Shown: positions 1 through 8,600 of the stretch, piece after piece
Layout of the letters: the number at the start of each line of letters is the position of its first letter
Position numbering within the stretch: position 1 is the stretch's first letter
Assembly: GCA_001430745.1 (NCBI GenBank)
Contig: KQ481950.1
Span: forward strand, 434,402-444,716
From: Auxenochlorella pyrenoidosa
Lineage: Eukaryota > Chlorophyta > Trebouxiophyceae > Chlorellales > Chlorellaceae
Direction: 5' to 3'
DNA: 10,315 nt
Notes under the pieces: model-generated
The model's database searches: none
Seen by the model: only the letters and a program-made list of their open reading frames with translations
Told to the model about the DNA's origin: nothing
Position numbers and translations under genes: made by a program

Positions 1-538
1 ACGTGGGAGGGCAGCTCGTCGCCTGCGGTGCGAGGCGGGGTCAGGGCCAGGGCTTGGCGCCCGGCAGACCAGGGCAGGCTGCACAAGGCAGAGGAGCAAG
101 GCGGGAGCAGCACCCACGTGCGGCCCAACTCTCACACGCATGCGTAATAACTTCTTTCGCGCGCGCTAAACCAGTAGCCCACACCGTTGGACTTCAGAGC
201 CCACCTCCCCGCCTGCCCTCACCTGCATATCCGGCTTCAACCAGCTTGGAGGGCGGCAGGCGGGCAAGCGCGCCCCACTGCCGCTCGCGCAGGCGCACCA
301 GCACTGGCACGCCGGCACGATCGCTCAGGGGCACAAACTCGCCAAATGCGGTGTCGTGGATGGCTGCAGGGTTGGCAGGAGACGCGCATTGTGAGCGCCG
401 TGCCCTGCAAAGGGCCCACTGGTCCCTCCGCAAGGTGCTGGCAACTCCCGTTTCGTGCGGCCTTGACCCACCCTTCTCTGGCAAGCTGGACATCTGTCGG
501 GCTTGCTGCAGCAGCCGCCGCCCCGCCCGCGCCAACAT
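1..538 (-). CDS. 5' part of an unrecognised gene with a mitochondrial-type leader
   Basis: Three exons read on the minus strand: 538-472, 363-223 and 22-1, the last running off the window. Both introns (471-364, 108 bp; 222-24, 199 bp) are GT-AG, and both joins are phase 1, which keeps the frame open. The start at 538 gives MLARAGRRLLQQARQMSS, a short Arg/Leu/Gln helix without acidic residues that fits a mitochondrial presequence. A second Met at residue 16 is a possible internal start. The next exon encodes a well-behaved, non-repetitive segment containing HDTAFGEFVPLSDRAG and VLVRLRERQWGAL, and the frame continues into GDELPSHV at the window edge. I do not recognise the family and assign no function; targeting is inferred from composition only. 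The gene is head to head with the TMEM53-like gene at 1110. The exon model is fairly sure because of the phase match; the identity is unknown. Confidence 0.62.
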
Positions 539-1109
539 GGTGGGACGCTTCCCGGCGGAAACGAGCCCTGGCAGATAACCTGGCTAGTTGCAGCGATCAC
601 AGCGATCCCGCTGTTGATAGATGTTGCTCAAGTCTCGATGTTTTCCTCATCTAGCTGCCGCCAGTGCGGCGGGCGACAGGTGGCGGCAGCGGGTGGTGAT
701 GGAGGCTGAGCATGCCTGAGCGGGAGGATGCTCACATTGTACGTTATGCTGTTTTTGAGGTGGCATCAAAAATGCCTTGGAATGTGCACGAAATGATACA
801 GCAATGCCCACTTTACTCGTACCTCGCGCCTTGTGTAGGGCTTCTTGGCACGCGCAGGGCTGTACGGTGCTCATGCAGCCCACCCTAAATAATCAGTCGT
901 GTTAAACCCAGAGCATGCATGGTTGATATGCACTTTTGAAAGCTAGGAGTGCCTTCAGATAATGCAAAGAGGGAGGGCAGGCGGTTACGTCATGGTGGAC
1001 GCCTGTGGCGGCATGCAGGTGACAGCGTGGCTGCACCAGGCCAACTGTTCGACCCAATTCAAGTGCCCGTGAAGCTGCCAAACTTCTCTAACATTGACTG
1101 CCTGTCGGA
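539..1109. promoter_or_regulatory. Divergent intergenic region, probable two-way promoter
   Basis: These 571 bases separate the start codons of two genes transcribed away from each other. The middle (about 725-960) is clearly richer in A/T than the flanking genes. An 8-base TTACGTCA at 985-992 is a CRE/bZIP-type TGACGTAA site on the other strand; this is a motif match only. I see no convincing TATA box, no tRNA and no credible additional exon. Transcription start sites cannot be placed from sequence. Confidence 0.4.
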
Positions 1110-2732
1110 ATGGCGCCGCAAGAGGAAGGGCCCTTTGCTCTGCTGCAGCCACGCACCGAGGCGGCCAACGATGCACTGCCCGTAATCGTGAGGCGCAATG
1201 CGCGCGATGGGTGCAGCGCCGCGGCCCGCGCTGCAGTCGCGAGCAGTGCAGCTGCTGCTGCCGCCCCGCTGCCCGCTGTTGACCTCCACCTGCCCAGCTG
1301 CACGCGCACCCTTGTCTGCAGGTACTGCTGGGCTGGGTGGGCGCCCAACGCGATGGCGCTCTCCTCAAATACGCCGACTTCCTGGCAGAGCAGGGCTACC
1401 CCAGCGTGCGCTCCGTGCAGCCCACAGGCGAGGCACTCGCGCGCTACCTCTCACTCTTACTCCTGTTGACGCGCGTTTACCACCTTTGTGTGTTGCCATC
1501 TGACCAACACAACTGCTCCTTCATACGCAAACCTTTCCCATGCGCTGCGAGCCTGCCCCCTGCCTGCAGGCACAGCCTTCTCGCCCTTTGAACGGGCGCG
1601 GCGCTCCTGGGCGCTGGCGCTGCTGGCCTACCTGCGCTCCCAGCAGCTCTGGCCGCAGCGCAGGCTGGTCCTGTACGCCTTCTCCAACGGCGGGGCCTTT
1701 GTGGTGGAGCAGCTGCTGCTGCTGGCGGAGCAGGACAAACGGTGGGCGAGCGCCAGGGCTGACGCTCTCCCGCTCTGCCAGCTTTTGCAGTCGTGTGCAT
1801 TGCGGCCCTTCCTCGGCCCCGCCCCCACCCACCACCACCACCACCACACACACACCACACCACACCACACCACACCACACCACACCACCACCACCACCAC
1901 CACCACCACCACACACAAATCACACACAGCACAATCACAACCACCCCCTGCTCACAGGTTTGCCCAGCTGCGGGCCTCCATCGCTGCCTTTGTGTTCGAC
2001 TCGGCGCCCGCCCACATGAAGCCCGACTCCCTGCAGCGGGTGCTGTCAGAGGCAGAGCCGCCCGGCGTGGGCCGCAGCCTGCGCCTCGCCTACTTTGCTG
2101 CCGCCTCGCGGCTGGCGGGCGCGGAGCGCCGTCGGCACGACTTCTGGGCCAACATGCTGCGGCTGGGGGGCCCCGGATGGGACCGGCCGCAGCTCTTCCT
2201 ATACAGGCAAGGCCGCCGCACGGGGTCGGTGTGGGGAGATCGGTGGTCGCCCGCCTGCGTATGGGCAGGGCTTTTTGTAGGTGTTGTTTCGCGCCCATAG
2301 CGTGCGTGTGTGATAGTGCGCGTGTATGCTGCCGGCTGCTGCTATGAGCCACAGCTGCCTGCTCCCCAGCGCTGCGGCCGAATCCCGCGCCGCAGCAGCG
2401 AGGCGCCTGAGCGCCCTGCTCGAACTGCCTCCTCGAATTGCTTGAATTATTGCAGCGCCGACGACCACCTGTGCGATGGCGCCAAGCTGGACGAGCTGGT
2501 GGGCGCCAAGCGGGCGGCCGGGCAGCGCGTGTCGGCGCGCCGCTGGCAGCGCTCTCAGCACTGCGGCCACTTCAGGCGGCACCGAGAGGAGTACTCGCAG
2601 CTGCTACTTGACTTCCTGGCTGGCTTGCATAGCGAGGCTGGCGCGCCCCAAGCCGGCGGCAGCGGCAGCGGCAGCGGCGGTGGTGGCGGCGCTGGCCTCC
2701 CGCCCGGTGGGGGGCCGCGGTCACGGTTGTGA
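1110..2732 (+). CDS. TMEM53/DUF829 family alpha/beta-hydrolase-like protein, 293 aa
   Basis: Five exons: 1110-1187, 1322-1427, 1570-1741, 1958-2206 and 2456-2732, total 882 bases, stop TGA. The start is the first ATG after an in-frame TGA at 1095. The protein has the family opening PVIVLLGWVGAQ (residues 24-35) followed by LLKYADFLAEQGY. It then shows a nucleophile elbow YAFSNGGAF with Ser100, a strand FVFDSAP (130-136), an acidic-residue strand LFLYSADDHLCD (198-209), and a late QHCGHFRRH with His237 and His240. Ser, Asp204/205 and His237 could form a hydrolase triad. The family (Pfam DUF829; human TMEM53/NET4 is linked to the nuclear envelope) has no settled substrate, so the reaction is unknown. 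I see no clear membrane span. The last 30 residues are a Gly/Ser-rich tail. Introns 1 and 3 are GT-AG, whereas introns 2 and 4 start with GC. Family and exon joins are confident. Confidence 0.88.
1428..1569 (+). other. GC-AG intron 2 of the TMEM53-like gene
   Basis: The donor reads ACAG|GCGAGG and the acceptor CTGCAG|GCACA. Joining them in phase 1 rebuilds a Gly codon and gives SVQPTGTAFSPFERA without a break. No GT donor nearby gives an in-frame join that keeps the conserved segments at family spacing. Confidence 0.68.
1742..1957 (+). other. Intron 3 of the TMEM53-like gene, repeat-bearing
   Basis: GT-AG intron of 216 bases. The donor follows GACAAACG and the acceptor is CTCACAG; the phase 2 join rebuilds Arg119 and gives EQDKRFAQLRAS. 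Almost half of it is an A/C-only simple repeat. Confidence 0.85.
1822..1919 (+). repeat. A/C-only compound microsatellite in an intron
   Basis: 98 consecutive bases contain only A and C. They form three blocks: CCA/CAC triplets (about 1827-1846), an ACACC pentamer array (about 1850-1885), then CCA triplets again (about 1886-1910) ending in CA dinucleotides. The opposite strand is therefore pure G/T with many GGT units. Confidence 0.95.
2207..2455 (+). other. GC-AG intron 4 of the TMEM53-like gene
   Basis: The donor is CTATACAG|GCAAGG, close to the known GC-donor consensus AG|GCAAGT, and the acceptor is ATTATTGCAG|CGCC. The phase 2 join rebuilds Ser202 and restores the conserved strand LFLYSADDHLCD, which makes this the best supported GC-AG intron in the window. 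Confidence 0.82.
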
Positions 2733-3160
2733 GCACGTGGCTGGATGCTGTGCTGCGCCTGCTGTGGTGGGTTACATGCGACCGCCCTCCCTCTGGCAGC
2801 TGCCCCACGACTTGCTTGATATATTCCACACCTCGTGCAGCAGCCTCGTGTCCATTTAGGACTGCACTCAAACCTTGCACCTGCATTTCGACCCCCGATA
2901 ACTTGATGCCTGCAGCGGCCTGTTCCAGCATGCGCCGCTTGCATGTCGTGGCGCTGTTGACAGGAACAGGCCAATAGCATGAATCTCTCATGACTTGTAT
3001 GAATGAAACTTACATGCCTGATCAATTGAGGTCGACAAATCAGGCGAGGTGGAAGTGCGCTAGACTGGGACGCCATCTACTTCGCTGACGGGAGCACCGG
3101 TGAGGCGGACATAGGTTCTCCTTTCATTCTTTGAGTATACCTTCATTGAATTTGCTTCCA
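2733..3160. other. Intergenic region between the two plus-strand genes
   Basis: This stretch holds the 3' flank of the TMEM53-like gene and the 5' flank of the kinase-like gene. The half nearer the kinase is less GC-rich. No TGTAA polyadenylation signal (the usual chlorophyte signal) is present on the plus strand. Only a 6-base inverted pair, CCTGAT at 3017 and ATCAGG at 3039, stands out, and it is weak. I see no gene, tRNA or mobile element here. Confidence 0.5.
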
Positions 3161-5452
3161 ATGGCAGCTTTATCGGTCACTTCAAGTGCCGCTGCGAGCC
3201 TCGGCTGTAGGCCATCCCCAAGACAGAGGCACAGAGCACGCCGGCGGGGCGATGCTTCTGCTCAAGTTCCAGATCAGGCGGCACGCAATGCACTGGGATC
3301 GTCATTGGCCGGACCGCACCCCGGGCTTGCCAGCACCGCCGCTGCCGCCGCTCCCAGCACTGCCGCCAGTGCTGCTACCGGTCAGCTGGTTGGCGATTCG
3401 ACTCTAGACCTCCTTGGATTCACCCTGATCCTGGATGACATTGTGTCTCCAGCAGGCGAGAGGTGAGGCTCCCCAGCTTGCGCACACCTTGGTACGGGGT
3501 GGGTAGCAGTGCGTGGTAACAACCTTTCCAAGTGGGCTCATCCTGTGGCTGCCCCTGCCTCCTGTGCCCACCCTTGTTCTCTTGCTGCAGCAGCATGGCG
3601 CAGCTCGGCGGCGGCGGCCCTCAGACGCTCTGGGTGAGGCCACTCTGGCGACCGCAGCGGGATGCCAGCTCCAGCTTTGCTGCGCCAGCACAAATGCTGC
3701 AAGCATCACGGCGATGTCAGCGTTTGCAGACAGTTAGCAGCTGTTGAGCCTCTGCCGTGGCCTCCTCCTGCCCCCCTGCCCTGCGGGTCTGCAGGGTTTC
3801 CAGCTGCAGCGTGCGCAGGCCGGCCATGTCGCGCTGGCGGCTGGGGTGGGCACCGACCTGCCAGCATCCGTACTGGAAAGGCTGCAGCTTTATGGGGTTG
3901 ACACGGGTGCGGGCAGGGCGTGGCAGCACGCGTAAGGGCGCAGCCGCCACCGCCGTGGCTGCCAATTGCTCGGGAGACAGCAGTACACCACTTGCGAAGA
4001 GTGTAGAGCTCGACATCTTTCTTGCTCTTACTGGGGTTACTGAGGTTGAGCTCTGTACTGCGCACCAGCGGCGCACTGCTGCTTAGGCCTGCCCTTGCCC
4101 CCCCCCAAGCCTGTTCCCGGTGGTCCAGGCGCCCTGGTGCTGCCAGGACAGCGGGGGACGAGCGAGCAGCCCGTGCGCACGCCGCGGGCCTGGCAGATAC
4201 TGGAAGAAGATGGGCGGCGGCACGAGGTGAGGGGCGCAACGCGTGCTGCAAGGCACGAGGGCGCAGAGGCGCCTGTTCGCTGCCGGCGCTGCGGTGGGTG
4301 AGAGCTTGCCGCGCCCGCCCACCCACGCCCTCTCGCCCACTCGACCTCTCGCCCGCTCCCCCGCGCCCCCGCAGATCTGGCGCACGCCCTTCACGCCGCA
4401 GTTGGTGCGCATGCTGCGCCCGCCGCTGGCCGACGTGGCGCCGGCGTACCGCAGGGCCAGGGCCTACCACGCAGGCATCCCCATTGTCATGCGCCCCGAC
4501 GATCCCGCCCTGGAACTGCTGAGGGAGCTGCGAGTGGCCGCGGCAGAGTCCCAGGGTGGGCGGGCAGGGCGGCAGGGAGAGGGCCCGCCACAGCGGGAGG
4601 CGAAGAGGCGTCTAGGTGGAGGGCCTGGCCGGTGCTCGGGCGGCTGCTGGCAGAGCAGTGGGGCAGCGCTCAGGCGCTGCAGATTGTGGCGCCTGGCCAG
4701 GCGCCGCAGGCAGAGCGCATCTGCCTGACATGCGCTGCATGCCATCCCTGCGCAGGCTTAGTGAGCGCGGAGACCTTCGCAGCGGCAGATGCAGCTGTGC
4801 CGGCGGCGGCGCTGTCGGCATTCATGCAGCCGCTGGATGTGTTCAGGTGGGGTTGCTGTGCCGCCGCCACACACGTGTGCCTCTCGCCATCGGTACTCGT
4901 GACTGGCATGCTGTCCATGGGTCCATGGATGTTTGCGTCCTTTACTTCTCTTCACCCCATTCTTTGTGACATCATGCCCTTGGAGCTCAGCTGCCCCTCC
5001 ATCCTGTCCACCCCTGTAGCCCAAATGAGGCTGAAGCAGCATCCATGCTGTTTGGCCCCGGCAGCCCAGGGCAGCCGGTGCCAGAGCTGTGCCTCGCCGA
5101 CCCTCGCCGCCTCACCGAGCCCTTTCTCGAGGCGGGCGCTGGGCTGGTGGCGCTGCGGCGGGGGCCGCAGGGGGCGGTGGTGCAGGAGGCTGCCAGCGGC
5201 GCGGCCTGGCAGGTGCCTGCCTACCCTGGCACAGGAGTGGTGGACCCTGTGGGCTGCGGCAATGCCTTCTGTGGGGCCCTGCTGGGCGCGCTGCTGGCGG
5301 GAGAGGGCGCTGCGTCTGCCGCTGCCTGGGGCTGCGCCGCCGGCAGCCTCATGGCTGAGTGCGCGGGCAGCCCGGCGGTGGCGCCGCGGGAGCTGGCAGC
5401 CGAGGCGGCGCGGCGGCAGGGCGTTGTGCTCTCCCTTGCCACCCAACTCTGA
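3161..5452 (+). CDS. PfkB/ribokinase-family carbohydrate-kinase-like protein, 419 aa, probably organelle-targeted
   Basis: Seven exons: 3161-3462, 3591-3633, 3795-3906, 4129-4226, 4375-4555, 4756-4846 and 5020-5452, total 1260 bases. All six introns are GT-AG and all phases match. Residues 1-75 are Ala/Ser/Arg-rich and resemble a chloroplast or mitochondrial transit peptide. The kinase core follows: VGDSTLDLLGF (78-87), LGGGGPQTLWG (106-116, the sugar-side Gly-rich loop), AAGVGTDLPASVLERL (130-145), TPRAWQILEEDG (170-181), LDVFSPNEAEA (273-282), and the C-terminal ATP/anion-hole signature DPVGCGNAFCGA (351-362). PfkB enzymes phosphorylate a sugar or nucleoside hydroxyl using ATP. The substrate cannot be read here. 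The GGGGPQT and GCGN motifs suggest the MAK32-like plant/fungal branch, from memory. The usual catalytic Asp of GAGD is Asn357. The beta strand before VGDS is weak, so exon 1 could be mis-modelled. Confidence 0.87.
3591..3594 (+). other. Tandem NAGNAG 3' splice site
   Basis: The end of intron 1 of the kinase-like gene reads TTGCTGCAGCAG|C. Splicing after either AG (exon from 3591 or 3594) keeps the frame and changes the product by one Ser, at residues 101-102. Confidence 0.6.
4554..4569 (+). repeat. G-quadruplex motif spanning a 5' splice site
   Basis: GGGTGGGCGGGCAGGG on the coding strand covers the exon 5/intron 5 boundary of the kinase-like gene; the donor GT is 4556-4557. The motif would therefore be present in the pre-mRNA. 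Confidence 0.9.
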
Positions 5453-5674
5453 CGGATTTGTCCTGTGCTGCTTTTCCAACAATTGATGAACCCTGGCCTG
5501 ACTATTCTTTCACATATTGAGTTGCATGCCGCCCTCGAGCTATCACTCTTAACCGTTGCTGAGTGTACACAGAAGTGGGCCAGAGAGAAATCGACAGGGT
5601 GGGTGCAGCATACAACAATTTTCTCAACAACTTCTCAGAGAAAAAACCTGCACATTGACCCGCCCACGCCGCCC
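5453..5674. other. 222-bp convergent intergenic region
   Basis: It separates the stop codon of the plus-strand kinase-like gene from the stop codon of the minus-strand ATAD2-like gene. It is less GC-rich than the flanking exons. Both 3' untranslated regions must lie here or overlap the neighbouring gene. TGTAA is absent on both strands. No hairpin or gene is evident. Confidence 0.5.
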
Positions 5675-8600
5675 TCAGGCGCCTCGCCCGTCTGCCTTGG
5701 TGGCGACGTTGAATGCCACAACGCAGCTGACCGCCAGGTGTGTTGCGCAGTGCTCCAACGCGACAGCATCCCCCGCCAGCAGGGCGGCCACCAGCTCAGA
5801 GGGCTGCTGAGCGTCCTGCTCCGCCCCCACCGCAGCAGGAATGACGCTGTTGCAGGCGGCCGCCGCGGCCGCGCTCAGCCACCCGCTGCCCTCCTGCAGC
5901 GCCTGCCACACGCTGCCGCCCTCCCCGACTGGCTTCACCGGCAGGCGCCGCTGCACCGCGGGCAGCAGCTCTGCAGCCAGGCGCTGCCGCAGGTGCAGGC
6001 AGGCCTGGCAGGCCAGCTGGTGCCGCTGCCGGCGCTGCTCTGCTGTGTGCGCTGCGGCTGCCTCGGCTTCTTGTTGTGCCGCACTGGCTGCTGTACCTCC
6101 GCCAACAGCCGCCGCTCTTGCCCCACCCTGCTGCTGCATGCCCGCATGCTGCTGCTCTTCGCCAACACCAGCAGAAGTGGCGGCAGCTGGCGCAGAGTCA
6201 AGCTGCACGTCGCTGCCGCCGCCCTGTCCTGCTTGCTGCTCCTCTGCTGGAGAGACGCCATGCACAGCAGGCCCCACTGCTCGGCCATCTGGCTCCCCAG
6301 AGTCCTCCTGCTGCTGCCGCCCCGCTGCGCCATCCTGAGCCGCCGCCTGCTGGCACTGCTCTTGGAGCTGCTGCCCCTGCTGCTGGTCCGGCTCCCCCTG
6401 CTGCGCCGCTGCCTCCTGCAGCTCCTCTGCAGGCACCTGCTGCGCGTCTGCCTCCCGCTGACGCCGCTCCGCCTCAGCCCTCTCCCGCTCCTCGCGCTGC
6501 AGGCGCCGCACGTGCGCTGCCGCCGCCGCCAGCAGCTGCGCGTTGGCGGGTTCGCCCAGGGACAGCTCCTGCCGCAGCAGGAAGCAGGCGGCGTCGACTT
6601 TGTCCTGCAGGGAGCAGGCCGCCGTCACTGCCGCCTGGGCATCGTGCCTGCGGCGGCGCGAAGGGGCGGCGAGGAGATCAGCGCAGCAAGGGTGGCGGTG
6701 TGAGGCGTCAAAGGGTGGTGCTGCGAGCGGTGGGCGAACTGGGGCCAGCATGGGCAGCGTCGGCCATGCGATGGCGATGCACAAGCACATGTGTAACACC
6801 CACCAACTCTGCCCAGCCTGCCCACGTTCCCCCACCCACCAGTGCTCCGGCGATGGCTGCTCCGCCTGACGCCCGCGCTTTGCCTGGCGCGCCTGCTCTG
6901 CCCGCTGCGCCTCCTCGGCCAGCCCACGGACCAGGTCGGCTGCTGCAGCCGCGTCTGCTTGCAGCGCGTCCACAGAGTCGTAGTCCCCGGTTCGGCAGCG
7001 CTGCACAATGTCGGCAAAGGTTGGGCCGGCCGCCAGGCCTGCAGGCGGGGCGGGGTGGGGGGTGGATGTGGTGGTCGGTGGGTGGGGGGTGGGAGGGGAC
7101 GTTGGCGGGTGTGTTTCCATTCAGCCGGCCGCGCCCACAAAACAGCCGGCATAGCCACGACCCGGGGCACCACCGCGAGCACGTTGCAGCATTTCCATGC
7201 GCGGCATGGCAGCGCACCGTTGCGGCGGCGCCCGCCCCTGGCGGCCGCGTCGCGTGCCCAGCGGTGCAGCGGGGCCACGCCCTCCCGCGCCAGTGCTGCC
7301 GCCAGCTGCTGCTGGAATGCCAGCAATCGGTCAAACAGGCGCAGCCCCTGCTCAAGCTCCGCAGTGTTGCAGCGCTGCTGCGCCGCCTGCTGCGCCTGCT
7401 GCGCCTGCTGGCCCCAACCCCGGCGCCCTGGCGAGGGGCCAGCCGGTGGCTGCTCCGCCTGCTGCGGAGGCGTGGACGCCCGTGCGGCTGGGCTGCCTGC
7501 AGGGGCTGCAGGACGGCTGTCGGCGGCCTCCAAGGCAGCACAGAGCTGCTGGTGCAGCAGCAGGGCGGCCTGGTGAGACACGGCTGCGGCCACCTGCTGG
7601 GCTGCCGCCGCCGTGGCGCGCTGCCTGGCGGCTTGGCTGGGAGGCCGCATGCGCACTACCCCCACCCCTGCCACGCGAGCAGCATCCGCAACGGGTGCCT
7701 GTTGGCATATTCCCGCTAGCTGGGCGCAGGGTGCTGCTGCTGACGGCGCGGCTGTGCTGGCCGGTGGGCCCGCAAAGAAACGGACCAGGTTGGATGGGGT
7801 GGCATCGGGGGCTGTGTGGCAGGTGGCCAGCACGATGATGGGCTGCAGCATGGGCTTGGAGGCAGCATGCGTTCAAACAGTGCTGAGGACACGGCACCAG
7901 GCTTCAGGGAGGGCCGGGCAGCTGGCCGCACGGGCAGCTGTACAACGGCCAGGTGTGCAGCCACGCCCAGCCAGGCAGGTGCAGCAGCATGTCCATGTTG
8001 CATGCTGGCCCCAACACTGCCCCAGCCCTGGCGGCCCACCTGGGTGGCGGGGGCCTGCCGCATCAACGCCTCAAACACGCTCCAGGCCTGGGACAGGCAC
8101 ACCACCTCAAGCTCCGCCTCCCCCTCTGCCGCCTCGCCCCCTGGGTCCCCCGCTGCCGCCGCCACATCGGCCGCTGGGCCTGCAGCTTGCCGCGCCTGCT
8201 GGTGCGCCTGCTGCTGCGCCCGCTGCTGCATCTGCTGCTGTCCGCCCTGCCGCTGTGCAGCCGGCGCTTGGCCCAGCGGCGGGGCAGAGGTGCGGATCGG
8301 AGGCAGACCGGCGGGCGCCGCCAGCGGCGGAGACGGCGGGGAGGGCCGGGGCGGCCGGCCGCCGCTGTGCGGCTCCAGCGAGCTCGCCCGACGCTGCAGG
8401 TCCCCCAGGGTGGGCCCCTCCTCGGACTCCTGCTCGCCGCCCTGCTCTGCCCGCCGCGCCGGCAGCCGCTGCTCGTGTTGATGGTGCCCATGCAGCTGCG
8501 TGACGGAGCGCAGCGCGCGCGCCACGGCGGGCGTGTGGCTCACCCGCTCATCCAGCGGCAGCAGCCCGCTGCAGGGGGTGGGTGGGTGGGTGTATGTGTG

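Noticed and set aside
114..121. G-box-like CCACGTGC
   Set aside because: It lies inside an intron of gene 1, and one palindromic hexamer in GC-rich DNA carries little weight.
1477..2352. 291-codon minus-strand open frame across the TMEM53-like gene
   Set aside because: It runs through an intronic simple repeat (poly-Trp/Val/Gly) and is antisense to conserved exons.
3017..3044. Inverted repeat CCTGAT...ATCAGG as a terminator or operator
   Set aside because: Six-base arms with a 16-base spacer are expected by chance, and the gene context is eukaryotic.
2555..3076. Minus-strand 173-codon open frame over the end of the TMEM53-like gene
   Set aside because: It is antisense to the last exon and its Gly/Ser repeat; no domain-like segment is visible.
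5465..7719. Long plus-strand open frames (412 and 547 codons) opposite the ATAD2-like gene
   Set aside because: They are antisense to exons with matching splice phases and recognisable domain motifs. Their protein is Arg/Leu/Cys-rich, as expected from reading CAG/GCN repeats backwards in GC-rich DNA.
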